64,000 bases of DNA from Actinophytocola sp050699935. Lineage in GTDB: Bacteria; Actinomycetota; Actinomycetes; Mycobacteriales; Pseudonocardiaceae. This document shows, one piece after another, positions 48,728 through 57,047 of this stretch. The notes beneath the pieces were generated by a model. That model made no database searches. It saw nothing but the letters and a program-made list of their open reading frames with translations, and was not told the origin of the DNA. Both the position numbers and the translations under genes were made by a program. The DNA lies in NCBI RefSeq assembly GCF_050699935.1, contig NZ_JBOHGB010000012.1:22938-86937 (forward strand). The letters run 5' to 3'. Each line of letters starts with the position of its first letter. The stretch's first letter is position 1.

Positions 48728-49300
48728 ATGGCCGAGATTCTGTTCTTCCACCATCTGCAGGGTCTGACACCGGGCTTTCTCGCCCTCGCGGACGCCATCC
48801 GGCGGGCCGGGCACACCGTGCACACGCCGGACCTGTTCGACGGCAGGACATTCGACAGCATCGACGAGGGCATGGCCTACACCAAGAGCCTCGACGTCGA
48901 CGTGACCGAGCAGGGTGTCCGGGTGGCCGACGAGCTGCCGGCCGAGATCGTCTACGCCGGGGTCTCGTTCGGCGTGATGGCCGCGCAGCAGCTGGCCCAG
49001 ACCCGGCCCGGAGCGCGTGGCGCGCTGTTGCTCGAGGGCGCGGCGCCGCCGGACTACTTCGCACCCTCCTGGCCGGCGGAGGTCCCGGTCCAGTTCCACG
49101 CCATGGACGACGACCCGTTCTTCGTGGGCGAGGGTGACGTGGAGTTCGCGCGAGCCATTGTGGTGCAAGCGAAACAGGGCGAGCTGTTCCTCTACCCCGG
49201 CAAGGCGCACCTCTTCGTGGACAGCGGGCTGCCCTCCTACGACGCCGACGCCGCCGAGCTCGTGCGCCGGCGCAGCCTGGACTTCCTCGCCGCGCTCTGA
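48728..49300 (+). CDS. Dienelactone hydrolase family alpha/beta hydrolase
   Basis: A 190-residue alpha/beta hydrolase of the dienelactone hydrolase type. The opening strand and turn are EILFFHHLQGLTPGFLALAD, the nucleophile elbow is GVSFGVMAAQQL (Ser in place of the Cys of true dienelactone hydrolases), the acid follows MDDDPFF, and the His is in YPGKAHLFVDSG. It hydrolyses an ester or lactone of unknown identity. GGAGAGGACG precedes the ATG. It converges on the acyl-CoA dehydrogenase gene. Confidence 0.88.
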   Translation: MAEILFFHHLQGLTPGFLALADAIRRAGHTVHTPDLFDGRTFDSIDEGMAYTKSLDVDVTEQGVRVADELPAEIVYAGVSFGVMAAQQLAQTRPGARGALLLEGAAPPDYFAPSWPAEVPVQFHAMDDDPFFVGEGDVEFARAIVVQAKQGELFLYPGKAHLFVDSGLPSYDADAAELVRRRSLDFLAAL

Positions 49301-49316
49301 CCTCGGGCGGCCGGGG

Positions 49317-50516
49317 TCAGGCGGTCTCGGTCGGGGTGTGGCGGGCGACCGCCCGGCGAGCGATCGCCCAGCGGTGGGTCTCGGATGGACCGTCGTAGAT
49401 GCGGAACGGCCGGGCCTCCCGCAGGAACCGCGCCAGGAGCACGTCGTGGGAGATGCCGACGGCACCGCACATCTGGACCGCCCGGTCGACGACCCGCCAG
49501 ACCGCCTCGGCGACGAACGTCTTCGCGATGGAGGTGAGCCGGGTGGCCGAGCGGCCCTGGTCCAGCTCCCAGCAGGCACGCAGGATCAGCGCGCGGGACG
49601 CCTCGATGTCGATCTCGTTGTCGGCGATCATCTGCTGCACCATGCCGAGGTCGGCGAGCCGGGTGCCGAACAGCTCCCGCCGCACGGTATGACCCACGGC
49701 GATGTCCTGGGCCCGCCGGGCGATGCCGAGCCAGCGCATGCAGTGGGTCATCCTGGCCGGGCCGAGGCGCACCTGGGCGTAGGCGAAGCCCTCGTCCACC
49801 GCGCCCAGCACCGCGTCGTCGGAGACCACGCAGCCCTCGAACCGCACCTCGCAGTGCCCGCCGATCATGCTCTCGTCGAGCGTCTCGACGTGCCGGACCA
49901 GGCGCATGCCGGGATTGTCCGCGTCCACCAGGAACATCGTCGCGCCGCCGCGGTCGCCCGCCACGCCGGACGTGCGGGCCATGCAGATCGCGAACCCCGC
50001 GCCGTCCGCGCCGGTGATGAACCACTTGTGCCCGTCGATGCGCCAACCGCCCGGGACCCGCACCGCCGTGGTGGCCAGGGCCGACGGGTCCGAGCCCGCG
50101 CCGGGAGCCGGCTCGGTCATCGCGAAGCAGGAGCGGATGCTCCCACCGGCGAGCGGCGCGAGGTAGCGCTGCTTCTGCGCCTCCGTCGCCACCTCCGCCA
50201 GCAGGTGCACGTTGCCCTCGTCCGGGGCGGCGATGTTCAGCGCCAGCGGTCCGAACAGCGAGTACCCGGCGGCCTCGAACACCGGTGCCCGATCACACAT
50301 CCCCAGCCCGTGCCCGCCGTAGGCACGCGGTGCGTGCGGCGCGAAGATCCCGGCGTCCCGTGCCGCCCGCTGGAGCTCGAGGCGCGCCTGCTCCCCCGCC
50401 GCGGAGATCACCCCGCCGTGGCGTTCCTCCAGCGGCACCACCGTGTCGCGGACGAACTCCTCGCTCCGCCGGACGAGGTCCTCGACGTCCTCGCCGTGCC
50501 GCAGGTCGATCGCCAT
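49317..50516 (-). CDS. Acyl-CoA dehydrogenase
   Basis: A 399-residue FAD enzyme of the acyl-CoA dehydrogenase family. Signatures are CFAMTEPAPGAGSDPSALAT, the FAD-binding WFITGADGAGFAI, and the C-terminal QMCGAVGISHDVLLARFLRE and IYDGPSETHRWAIARRA; the catalytic base fits YDGPSE. It introduces a 2,3 double bond into an acyl-CoA. GAGGAGGGG precedes the ATG at 50516. It is divergent from a TetR gene and shares a GCTAA/TTAGC operator with the ligase downstream, which may supply its substrate. Confidence 0.94.
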   Translation of the reverse strand: MAIDLRHGEDVEDLVRRSEEFVRDTVVPLEERHGGVISAAGEQARLELQRAARDAGIFAPHAPRAYGGHGLGMCDRAPVFEAAGYSLFGPLALNIAAPDEGNVHLLAEVATEAQKQRYLAPLAGGSIRSCFAMTEPAPGAGSDPSALATTAVRVPGGWRIDGHKWFITGADGAGFAICMARTSGVAGDRGGATMFLVDADNPGMRLVRHVETLDESMIGGHCEVRFEGCVVSDDAVLGAVDEGFAYAQVRLGPARMTHCMRWLGIARRAQDIAVGHTVRRELFGTRLADLGMVQQMIADNEIDIEASRALILRACWELDQGRSATRLTSIAKTFVAEAVWRVVDRAVQMCGAVGISHDVLLARFLREARPFRIYDGPSETHRWAIARRAVARHTPTETA

Positions 50517-50536
50517 GACCCCTCCTCAGCCTCGTA

Positions 50537-50567
50537 GCTAATACGCGTTAGCCACGACGAGGCTAAC
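50537..50567. promoter_or_regulatory. TetR operator(s) between the acyl-CoA dehydrogenase and TetR genes
   Basis: GCTAA-TACGCG-TTAGC (50537-50552) overlaps a second perfect inverted repeat GTTAGCC-N7-GGCTAAC (50547-50567). The same GCTAA-N6-TTAGC unit recurs at 52865-52882 in front of the ligase. The divergent TetR protein is the likely binder. Confidence 0.75.
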
Positions 50568-50637
50568 TCAGCGACCCGAATGGCGGCAGTAGACTCCACG
50601 CGCGGCTATCGTTGGATAGCCCACAGCGAGGAGGGAC

Positions 50638-51237
50638 ATGGCCGGCGAGGCTGGCACCACGACGCGGTACGCCGCGATCCGCGACGCCGCCCTGCGACTG
50701 TTCGCCCGCGACGGGTACGCGGCCACCACCATGGCCGACATCGGTGCCGCCGTGGGAATCCGCGGACCCAGCCTGTACAAGCATGTCGTGTCGAAACAGG
50801 ACCTGCTGGCCCAGATCATGCTCGACACCATGGCCGCGCTGCGCGAGTCGCACCAGGCCGCGGTGCGCGGCAACACCGACCCCGCCGTACGGTTGCGCCG
50901 CGCGGTCGAGGCACACGTGCGCTACCACGCCCGGCACCGCCTGGAGGCGTTCGTCGGTAACCGCGAGATCCGCAGCCTGGACGAGCCACACCGCGAGGCC
51001 GTCCTGGCCAGCCGCGCCGACTACGAGCAACGATTCCGCACCCTGGTGCGAAACGGCGTCCGCGCCGGCCGGTTCGACGTGACGTCGGTCCGCCTCGCCT
51101 CCTACGCCATCCTCGACCTCGGCATGGGCGTCGCCGCCTGGTACCGCGAGGACGGCGAGCTCTCCGAGGACGAGATCGTCTGGCACTACGGCGATCTGGC
51201 CCTGCGCATCGTCGGCGCCACGTCCACGGACGGCTAG
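50638..51237 (+). CDS. TetR-family repressor of acyl-CoA metabolism
   Basis: A 199-residue TetR regulator. The DNA-binding part is RYAAIRDAALRLFARDGYAA, TTMADIGAAVGIRGPSLYKH followed by the loop VVSKQDLL; the C-terminal ligand domain is all-helical. It is divergent from the acyl-CoA dehydrogenase and convergent with the ligase, and palindromes of one type lie before both. Its TAG stop shares bases with the ligase stop (CTAG, 51234-51237). AGGAGG precedes the ATG. Confidence 0.92.
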   Translation: MAGEAGTTTRYAAIRDAALRLFARDGYAATTMADIGAAVGIRGPSLYKHVVSKQDLLAQIMLDTMAALRESHQAAVRGNTDPAVRLRRAVEAHVRYHARHRLEAFVGNREIRSLDEPHREAVLASRADYEQRFRTLVRNGVRAGRFDVTSVRLASYAILDLGMGVAAWYREDGELSEDEIVWHYGDLALRIVGATSTDG

Positions 51238-52850
51238 CGTCCCGTCCTGGCGCGCTCGCGCAGCACGTACTTCTGGATCTTGCCGGTCGCCGTCTTCGGG
51301 AGCTCGGTGAACTCGACGCGGCGGGGCGCCTTGAAGCGCGCCAGCCGGGCACGCACGTGCTCGACGAGCTCCTCGGCCGTGACCTCCGCGCCCGGTCGCA
51401 GGGTCACGTACGCCGCGGGCACCTCGCCCCACCTCTCATCGGGCACGCCGACGACCGCCGCCTCCAGGACCGCCGGGTGGGCCGCGATCGCCTGCTCGAC
51501 CTCCACCGAGGCGATGTTCTCACCACCGGAGATGATCACGTCCTTGCTGCGGTCTCGCAGCTCCACGTATCCGTCCGGGTGGCGCACGGCCAGGTCCCCG
51601 GTACGGAACCAGCCGTCGGGCGCCGCCGCGCGGGTGGCCTCGGGATCCTTGTAGTAGCCCAGCATCAGGGTGTTCCCGCGCAGGGCGATCTCCCCGACCG
51701 TGGTGGCGTCGGACGGCACCTCGGCACCCGCGGCGTCGAGCACCCGCAGGCCGTCGACCGTGTAGGTGCGCACACCCTGCCGCGCCTTGAGGCCGGCCTG
51801 GTCCGGCGCCGGCAGCGTGTTCCACTCCGGCCGCCAGTCGCACACGATCGACGGGCCGAAGGTCTCGGTCAGGCCGTACAAGTGGGTCACGTCGATATCG
51901 AGCGCGGCCATCTTCTCCAGGATCGCCGGCGTCGGCGGCGCCCCACCGGTCGCGATGCGCAGCCGGCGACCCACCGGGCGCCGCACCGGTGCGGCCTGCT
52001 CGGCATGGGCGATCATGGTCAGCACGGTCGGCGCGCCGTTGAGGTGGGTCACGCCCTCCTCCGCGATCAGCCGCCAGACCTCGGCCGGGTCGACCTTGCG
52101 CAGGCACACGTGCCGCGCGCCGGCCGCGGTGACCGCCCACGGGTAGCCCCAGCCGTTGCAGTGGAACATCGGCAGCGTCCACAGGAACACCGACGACACG
52201 TCCAACCCGGCGTGCCCCACCTGGGACAGCGCCTGCAGGTACGCGCCCCGGTGGTGATACATCACGCCCTTCGGCCGGCCCGTGGTCCCGCTCGTGTAGT
52301 TGATCGCCAGCAGCGCGCGCTCGTCCGGCGGCCGGCTCGCGAGCGGCGGTGCGGACGCGATCAGCCCGGCGTACTCGTCCCGCCCGCCGTCGTGCCCGCC
52401 GTCGTGATCGCCGTCGTGATCGCCGCCGTCGTGATCGCCGGCCCGCACCAACCGCAACCCCGGCAGCGCGGCGGCGATCTCCCGCGCCACGGGCTCGAAC
52501 TCCGCCTCGTACAGCAGCACCGCCGCCTCGCTGTGGCCGACGATGTAGGTCAGCTCGGCCGGCGCGAGGCGGATGTTCAACGCCACCAGCGCGACCCCGG
52601 CCCACGGCACCGCGAAGTGCGCCTCCAGCATCACATGGCTGTTCGTGGCCAGCACCGCCACCGGCCGCCCGCCGGCCAACCGGGCCAGCCCGCCGGCAAG
52701 CCGCATGCACCGCTCACGCAGCTCGCCGTAGGTCAACCGCAGCGCGCCGTCCACCACGGCGACCCGATCCCGATGCGCCTCCGCCGCCCGCTCCAGGTGC
52801 GCGGTGGGCGTGAGCGGCTCGTAACCCATGTCGACCGTCGTCTCGCCCAT
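51234..52850 (-). CDS. Long/medium-chain acyl-CoA ligase (AMP-forming)
   Basis: A 538-residue ANL-family ligase: NYTSGTTGRPKGVMYHHRGA (phosphate loop), YGLTETFGPSIVCDW, GWFRTGDLAVRHPDGYVELR, DVIISGGENIASVEVE, and the lysine in LPKTATGKIQKYVL. The MFHCNGWGYPW segment is that of FadD3/medium-chain type ligases. A low-complexity insert of five H-D-G-type repeats (about residues 137-158) comes from a 12-base tandem repeat near 52380-52440. ATG 52850 has GGGAGG upstream. A perfect GGCTAA-N6-TTAGCC operator lies 15 bases before it. Confidence 0.93.
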   Translation of the reverse strand: MGETTVDMGYEPLTPTAHLERAAEAHRDRVAVVDGALRLTYGELRERCMRLAGGLARLAGGRPVAVLATNSHVMLEAHFAVPWAGVALVALNIRLAPAELTYIVGHSEAAVLLYEAEFEPVAREIAAALPGLRLVRAGDHDGGDHDGDHDGGHDGGRDEYAGLIASAPPLASRPPDERALLAINYTSGTTGRPKGVMYHHRGAYLQALSQVGHAGLDVSSVFLWTLPMFHCNGWGYPWAVTAAGARHVCLRKVDPAEVWRLIAEEGVTHLNGAPTVLTMIAHAEQAAPVRRPVGRRLRIATGGAPPTPAILEKMAALDIDVTHLYGLTETFGPSIVCDWRPEWNTLPAPDQAGLKARQGVRTYTVDGLRVLDAAGAEVPSDATTVGEIALRGNTLMLGYYKDPEATRAAAPDGWFRTGDLAVRHPDGYVELRDRSKDVIISGGENIASVEVEQAIAAHPAVLEAAVVGVPDERWGEVPAAYVTLRPGAEVTAEELVEHVRARLARFKAPRRVEFTELPKTATGKIQKYVLRERARTGR

Positions 52851-52864
52851 CAGTACCTCCCATT

Positions 52865-52882
52865 GGCTAATGGACGTTAGCC
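52865..52882 (-). promoter_or_regulatory. TetR operator before the acyl-CoA ligase
   Basis: GGCTAATGGACGTTAGCC, perfect 6-bp arms around six bases. It matches the site at 50537-50552 and places the ligase in the same regulon as the acyl-CoA dehydrogenase. Confidence 0.75.
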
Positions 52883-52907
52883 GACACTCTAGTGCGGTGG
52901 CCAGCCC

Positions 52908-53200
52908 GCGCACCGGCGCACCATCCGAGATCCACGGCGCCTCGCCGCGTGGACCGACCCGGTGACGGACGTCGACGAGCGGATGCCGCGCCTGTCGCGG
53001 GAGTTCCACACCCTGCTCGTCGAGCTCGCCGGCAACCGCATCCCGCACATCTTCGACACGATGACGTACCACATCCTGGCCGTGGCCGAACGGTCCTGTG
53101 TAGACGCCCAGGCCGACGAGGGCCATCGTCGCCGAGCCTACGAGGTGGCGGTGAGGTCCCACGCCCGCGTGGTGGACCTGATCGAGGACGGCGAGTTGTC
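52908..53200 (+). pseudogene. GntR/FadR-type regulator fragment (FCD domain only)
   Basis: An open stretch gives LAAWTDPVTDVDERMPRLSR, EFHTLLVELAGNRIPHIFDT and AYEVAVRSHARVVDLIEDGE, the C-terminal half of an FCD ligand domain with its E-F-H motif. The winged-helix half is missing; the sequence upstream runs into the ligase promoter. There is a GTG at 52962 but no ribosome site. It is best seen as the leftover of a GntR regulator. Confidence 0.6.
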
Positions 53201-53238
53201 CCCACCGGCACCGGTCCGGTCGGGGACACTGTCCCGCC

Positions 53239-53796
53239 ATGGACGGTTCGGAGTCGACCCGGCGGGAGCTGCAACGGCTCGCCGGCGAGGTGCGCTGGTT
53301 GACCGAGCACGCGAGGGCGGCGGACCCGGCGCCCCGGGACCTGGTCGCCAGGTGCACGATCTTCGCGGCGACGCTCGCCGTGCTGCTCGCGTACTGCCTG
53401 CCGTGGGGGCGGGTGGGCGAGGACGGCAGCTACAGCCCCGCCGACGCGCTGCGGCTGAGCGGGTGGCAGCTGGTGGACTACTGGGTGGACGACGTCGAGT
53501 CCGGGCTGGGCACGTTCATCGCCAGGTACGTGGTGATCACCGTCGTCCTGGCCGCGATCGCGGGCCTGTGCCTGCTCGTGCCGATGCCGAGGGTGGTCGG
53601 GCTGGCGCTGTCCGTGCTGCTGTGGCTGCTCACCGTCGGCCTCGCGGCCACGATCATGACCGACACCGAGCGGCTGGAGTTCGCCTTCGAGCTGACCGCG
53701 TGGGTGGCGGTGATCGTCACGGGCGCACTGGCATCGTCGTGGACGTGGTGGACGGCCATCACCGAAGCCGGCTGGTGGTCGCCCACGAAGGACTAG
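53239..53796 (+). CDS. Membrane protein of unknown function
   Basis: A 185-residue protein with a hydrophilic N-terminal helix (RRELQRLAGEVRWLTEHARA) and four hydrophobic segments: IFAATLAVLLAYCLPW, YVVITVVLAAIAGLCLLVP, VVGLALSVLLWLLTVGLAAT and WVAVIVTGALASSWTWW. I do not recognise a family. It converges on the DcrB-like gene, whose neighbours are type VII secretion-like; a link is possible but unproven. Confidence 0.7.
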   Translation: MDGSESTRRELQRLAGEVRWLTEHARAADPAPRDLVARCTIFAATLAVLLAYCLPWGRVGEDGSYSPADALRLSGWQLVDYWVDDVESGLGTFIARYVVITVVLAAIAGLCLLVPMPRVVGLALSVLLWLLTVGLAATIMTDTERLEFAFELTAWVAVIVTGALASSWTWWTAITEAGWWSPTKD

Positions 53797-53804
53797 ATCG
53801 AGCC

Positions 53805-54500
53805 TCAGTCGCGCCCGCGCCATTCGGCGGCGAGCCCCCGGGCACGCTGGGCGGTCGCGTCGCGCAGTGCCCGCACCTCGGGGAGATCACCGGCCTTGCC
53901 CTCGGCGATGGCGGCCCAGCTGGTCCGGCCTTCGCGTACCGCGGTGGCGAGAGCCGCGAGCTCGGCGGGTGCGTCCGGGGCCGCCGCGGCCGCTCGTAGG
54001 GTCTCGGCGCTCAGTGCGCGCTCGGTCGGCCGGATGGAACCGACGAACTCGCGGAACTCCGGCTCCGCCGCGGGCAGCTGAGTCTTGGTGGCGGTCAGCG
54101 CCAGCCGCAGCACGGCCCGCTTGCCCGAGCCCGCGCGGTCCACCATCGCCAGGTACACCTGCGACTGCACGAGCCTGCGCCTGGCTCCGGCCAGATCCGT
54201 CACCAGGAACAGCATCTGGGCCAGGCCCGGCACGTACTCGGTGCCGAAGTCGGCGAGCCTGGTGACCGTGACGTCGGCGCCGTCCGCGCGCAGCCGCTCG
54301 ACGGAGTCCTCGGCCAGCTGCTCCAGGGACACGTCGTCGGTGCGGTACTCACCGGCGAGGGTGATGTTCGCGGTCAGGCCCTCGTCGGAACCGGGCCGTA
54401 CGGCGACGAACGCGACGTCCGGCGCACCCGCGCCGGCCGGGTCCACGGCCTTCCAGCCGGCTGGGAGCGTGAACTCGATCGGAAAGGGCAACTCAGGCAT
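53805..54500 (-). CDS. DcrB/LpqN-like protein of a type VII secretion-like trio
   Basis: A 231-residue soluble protein beginning MPELPFPIEFTLPAGWKAVD, the pattern of small DcrB/LpqN-fold proteins that accompany ESX-type substrates in actinomycetes (PAGW start, then an anti-parallel barrel with GTEYVPGLAQMLFLVTD). The ATG at 54500 overlaps the stop of the upstream gene by eight bases, so the two are coupled. It may be a chaperone or immunity-like partner of the upstream protein. Confidence 0.7.
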   Translation of the reverse strand: MPELPFPIEFTLPAGWKAVDPAGAGAPDVAFVAVRPGSDEGLTANITLAGEYRTDDVSLEQLAEDSVERLRADGADVTVTRLADFGTEYVPGLAQMLFLVTDLAGARRRLVQSQVYLAMVDRAGSGKRAVLRLALTATKTQLPAAEPEFREFVGSIRPTERALSAETLRAAAAAPDAPAELAALATAVREGRTSWAAIAEGKAGDLPEVRALRDATAQRARGLAAEWRGRD

Positions 54501-55818
54501 ATCGACCGCCCGTGGCCCAGTGGAAGAGGCTTTCCTTGAAGCCCTCCGCCTGCTCCTCGCCGTAGTCCTTGACCGACTCGGCGATCCCGGCCACGTCGAC
54601 CTCGAACTCATAGCCGAAGCCGCCACCGACCCCCAGCACGGCGACCATCTTGCCGCCGATCTTCAGCTTGCCGTCCTCGAAACCCGCCTCGCCGTCGAAC
54701 TCCGCCCCGAGCCCCACGGCGGCCTCGCCCTCGACCGCGGCGCGGGTGCCCGCGACCTCGACCCCGCCCTCGGCGTTCACGGAGACGCCCGCCTGGAACT
54801 CGGCGTTCACCTCGGCACCGGTCGGGCCGACCGACGCCTGCGCCGACGCCTCGGCGCCGGCCTCCAGCTCGCCGCTGGCGTCCACCTCGACCGGGCCGAT
54901 GGTCGCCGAGCCGTCGGCGGTGACCGAGAGGCCGACCCGGCCGCCCGCCTCGACATCGAGCCCCTCGCTGCTGAGCGTCAGCGACGCGTCGGCCTCGACA
55001 CCCAGCTTGACCTCGGTCGACCCCTGCAGGGTGAGATCGCCGAGTTGGGTCTCGCCCTCATTGGTGTGCTCGAACAGGTTGGCCTCGACACCGAGCTCCC
55101 ATTCCGCGAGGTTGACCTGAGCATGCGGGCCGCCCGGCTCGTCCTCGTCGTAGTCGCCGAGCTCGCGGCGGTACAACTCCTCGGGGTCGGCTCCGGGCTT
55201 GTCGTAGCCGACCGTGGTGTCGCCCAGCCCGTCCAGGTGCGCGTCGGCCGCGACGGCCGACTTGAGCAGCCAGCCCGGCGCCTGCTCGCCGCCGCCGCTG
55301 TTCTCGACGAGCCGCGTGCGCAGCGTCGACGCGGCCTCGTCGAGCCGCTTGCGCGCGTCGGTAAGCACCTGCTGGGCCTGCTCGCGCAGCGGCAGACCAG
55401 GGTCGTAGAAGGGGCGGCTGAGCTCCGGGGCGTCCTCGCGGAGGTCACGGGTGGCCAGCGTCCACGCCTCGTGGGCCTGGGCCGTCTTCCACTCGCCCTT
55501 GGCCCACAGCTCGATGGCCTCCCCCGCCTCACGCTGCGCGGCCCGCAGCTCGCCCGCGTAGTTCCGCAGGTCGTTCGCCCCGGCCGAGAAGGAGTCGCTC
55601 GCCCGGTACCAGTTCGCCGCCTCCGGCCCGAACGCGTCCCAGAACGCGTTGGCGGCCGAGCCCGACCAACTCGGGACGCGGACGTCGACCAGACCGTCCG
55701 CGACGTTCGCCAGTGCGTCGCCCTCGCGACCCAGCGCGTCGGCGTCACCATCCACAGTGGATGGTTCGCCGGGGATCAGTGCCTTGGGATCGGTGGTCGA
55801 CCCGAGCTGGCTCGTCAT
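54493..55818 (-). CDS. Putative type VII-secreted protein with repetitive beta-rich C-terminus
   Basis: A 441-residue protein. The N-terminal 210 residues are helical with a W-x-G element (RVPSWSGSAANAFWDAF, about residues 48-64), typical of proteins exported by ESX/type VII systems. The C-terminal 200 residues are built of short repeats rich in Gly, Ala, Glu and Val (such as VGLSVTADGSATIGPVEVDA, ELEAGAEASAQASVGPTGAE), suggesting a beta-solenoid or glycine-zipper region, ending with a helix GEEQAEGFKESL. Its ATG overlaps the stop of the small WXG-like gene. No toxin domain is recognisable. Confidence 0.72.
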   Translation of the reverse strand: MTSQLGSTTDPKALIPGEPSTVDGDADALGREGDALANVADGLVDVRVPSWSGSAANAFWDAFGPEAANWYRASDSFSAGANDLRNYAGELRAAQREAGEAIELWAKGEWKTAQAHEAWTLATRDLREDAPELSRPFYDPGLPLREQAQQVLTDARKRLDEAASTLRTRLVENSGGGEQAPGWLLKSAVAADAHLDGLGDTTVGYDKPGADPEELYRRELGDYDEDEPGGPHAQVNLAEWELGVEANLFEHTNEGETQLGDLTLQGSTEVKLGVEADASLTLSSEGLDVEAGGRVGLSVTADGSATIGPVEVDASGELEAGAEASAQASVGPTGAEVNAEFQAGVSVNAEGGVEVAGTRAAVEGEAAVGLGAEFDGEAGFEDGKLKIGGKMVAVLGVGGGFGYEFEVDVAGIAESVKDYGEEQAEGFKESLFHWATGGRYA

Positions 55819-56117
55819 CGGTCCAACTGCTCCCGCACCTTGTTCATCCGCGCGCGGTTGACCGTCTCGTGGTACTCGTAGGTGTCGGCAGAGGCCCGCA
55901 GCGCCTTGCTCCCGGACTCGGCACGGGCACCGAGCACCGTGACGGCGATCTGCCACGTCGCGCAGAACCGCTCGGCCGCCCCGTGTGCCGTCGGATGGCC
56001 GTACGCGCTCGCGCCCGCCGGGCGTACCTCCATCCGCCGCGCCGGTGCGACGACGTCGGCGATGGCGCCCGCGGCCGCCCTGAGCTCGTCTGTGTCGACT
56101 GTCTGTCCGCCACTCAT
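55815..56117 (-). CDS. WXG100/EspC-like small protein
   Basis: A 100-residue, mostly helical protein (TDELRAAAGAIADVVAPARR, then AERFCATWQIAVTVLGARAE and ADTYEYHETVNRARM) of the kind that sits in front of large ESX substrates; the T-W turn between the two helices takes the place of W-x-G. It starts at ATG 56117, and its stop overlaps the next start (ATGA). With the two genes behind it, it forms a coupled trio. Confidence 0.75.
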   Translation of the reverse strand: MSGGQTVDTDELRAAAGAIADVVAPARRMEVRPAGASAYGHPTAHGAAERFCATWQIAVTVLGARAESGSKALRASADTYEYHETVNRARMNKVREQLDR

Positions 56118-56252
56118 GGCACCTCCGACGGGCCGCCGCGCGCCAGCGATGGTTCCGCCGCGAGCCGGTCCGGACCACTCCCGGCGGTACGACCACGTGC
56201 GCAGGCTGGCACGGGAGCAGGCTAGTGCGTCAGGCGCCGACCCGCCGGGTGG

Positions 56253-57047
56253 TCACCCGGTTCCGGAGCGTGGTGCCTCCGGGCCCGCGGACGGCCGGGG
56301 CGGGGGCACGGCCAGCACGAACGGCAGGCGCAGTGGCGAGGCGAGCAGCCCCACGAGGTGCTCGGCCAGCGCGTGCGGGCTCATCTCGCCGCGGGAGACG
56401 AACCCGCGCTCCCGCCACTGGCTGAACCTGGCCTTCAGCGTCGCCCGGTCGATGCCCTGCAGGACGTCGGTGGTCGTCGAGCTGATGGCCACGGTGCTGA
56501 AGCCGACGGTGGGGTGCTCGTCCTGCAGGCCGCGCGCGAGGGTCTCCAGGCCGGACTTCACGGCGGCGTAGGCGACCAGGCCGGGCCACGGACCGATGAC
56601 CGCCGCCGACGAGATGAACACGACCTTCCCCCGCACGTCGGTCAGGTGGGGGATCGCCGCCGTCGTCACCAGCGCCGGGCCGATCAGGTTGGTGGCCGCG
56701 AGGTCGTGCCACTGGGCGGCGGTGGTGTCGACGACGTCGCACAGGTACGTCATGCCCACCGCCAGCACCAGGTGGTCCAACCCGCCGAACCGGTCCACGG
56801 TGCGCGCCACGACCTCGGCGCACTGGTCGGCCTCCCGTACGTCGCAGGTGAGGGCCAGCGCGTCCGGGCCCGCCTCCGCCGCCGCCTCCTCGAGGAGCTC
56901 CGTGCGGCGGCCGGCGAACGCCACCCGCGCACCGGCCTTCGCCGCCGCGATGCCGGTCGCCCTGCCGATTCCGGACGACCCGCCGACCACCAGCACCCGG
57001 CTGTCACCGAGATCCCCACCGAGATCCCCGCCGCGTTCCCCGTTCAT
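56253..57047 (-). CDS. Short-chain dehydrogenase/reductase (SDR)
   Basis: A 264-residue SDR. Cofactor loop GGSSGIGRATGIAA, acidic CDVREAD, the Ser of the catalytic triad in VFISSAAVIG and Y-x3-K in AYAAVKSGLE. The N-G-A-type motif reads AVGMTYL. The ATG overlaps the preceding stop by one base (TGATG). It is the last gene of the carboxylase-to-SDR operon and could reduce a keto or hydroxyacyl intermediate. Confidence 0.92.
   Translation of the reverse strand: MNGERGGDLGGDLGDSRVLVVGGSSGIGRATGIAAAKAGARVAFAGRRTELLEEAAAEAGPDALALTCDVREADQCAEVVARTVDRFGGLDHLVLAVGMTYLCDVVDTTAAQWHDLAATNLIGPALVTTAAIPHLTDVRGKVVFISSAAVIGPWPGLVAYAAVKSGLETLARGLQDEHPTVGFSTVAISSTTTDVLQGIDRATLKARFSQWRERGFVSRGEMSPHALAEHLVGLLASPLRLPFVLAVPPPRPSAGPEAPRSGTG

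Noticed and set aside
52380..52440. Possible CRISPR-like repeat array
   Set aside because: Repeats are contiguous 12-base units in frame inside a ligase gene, with no spacers.
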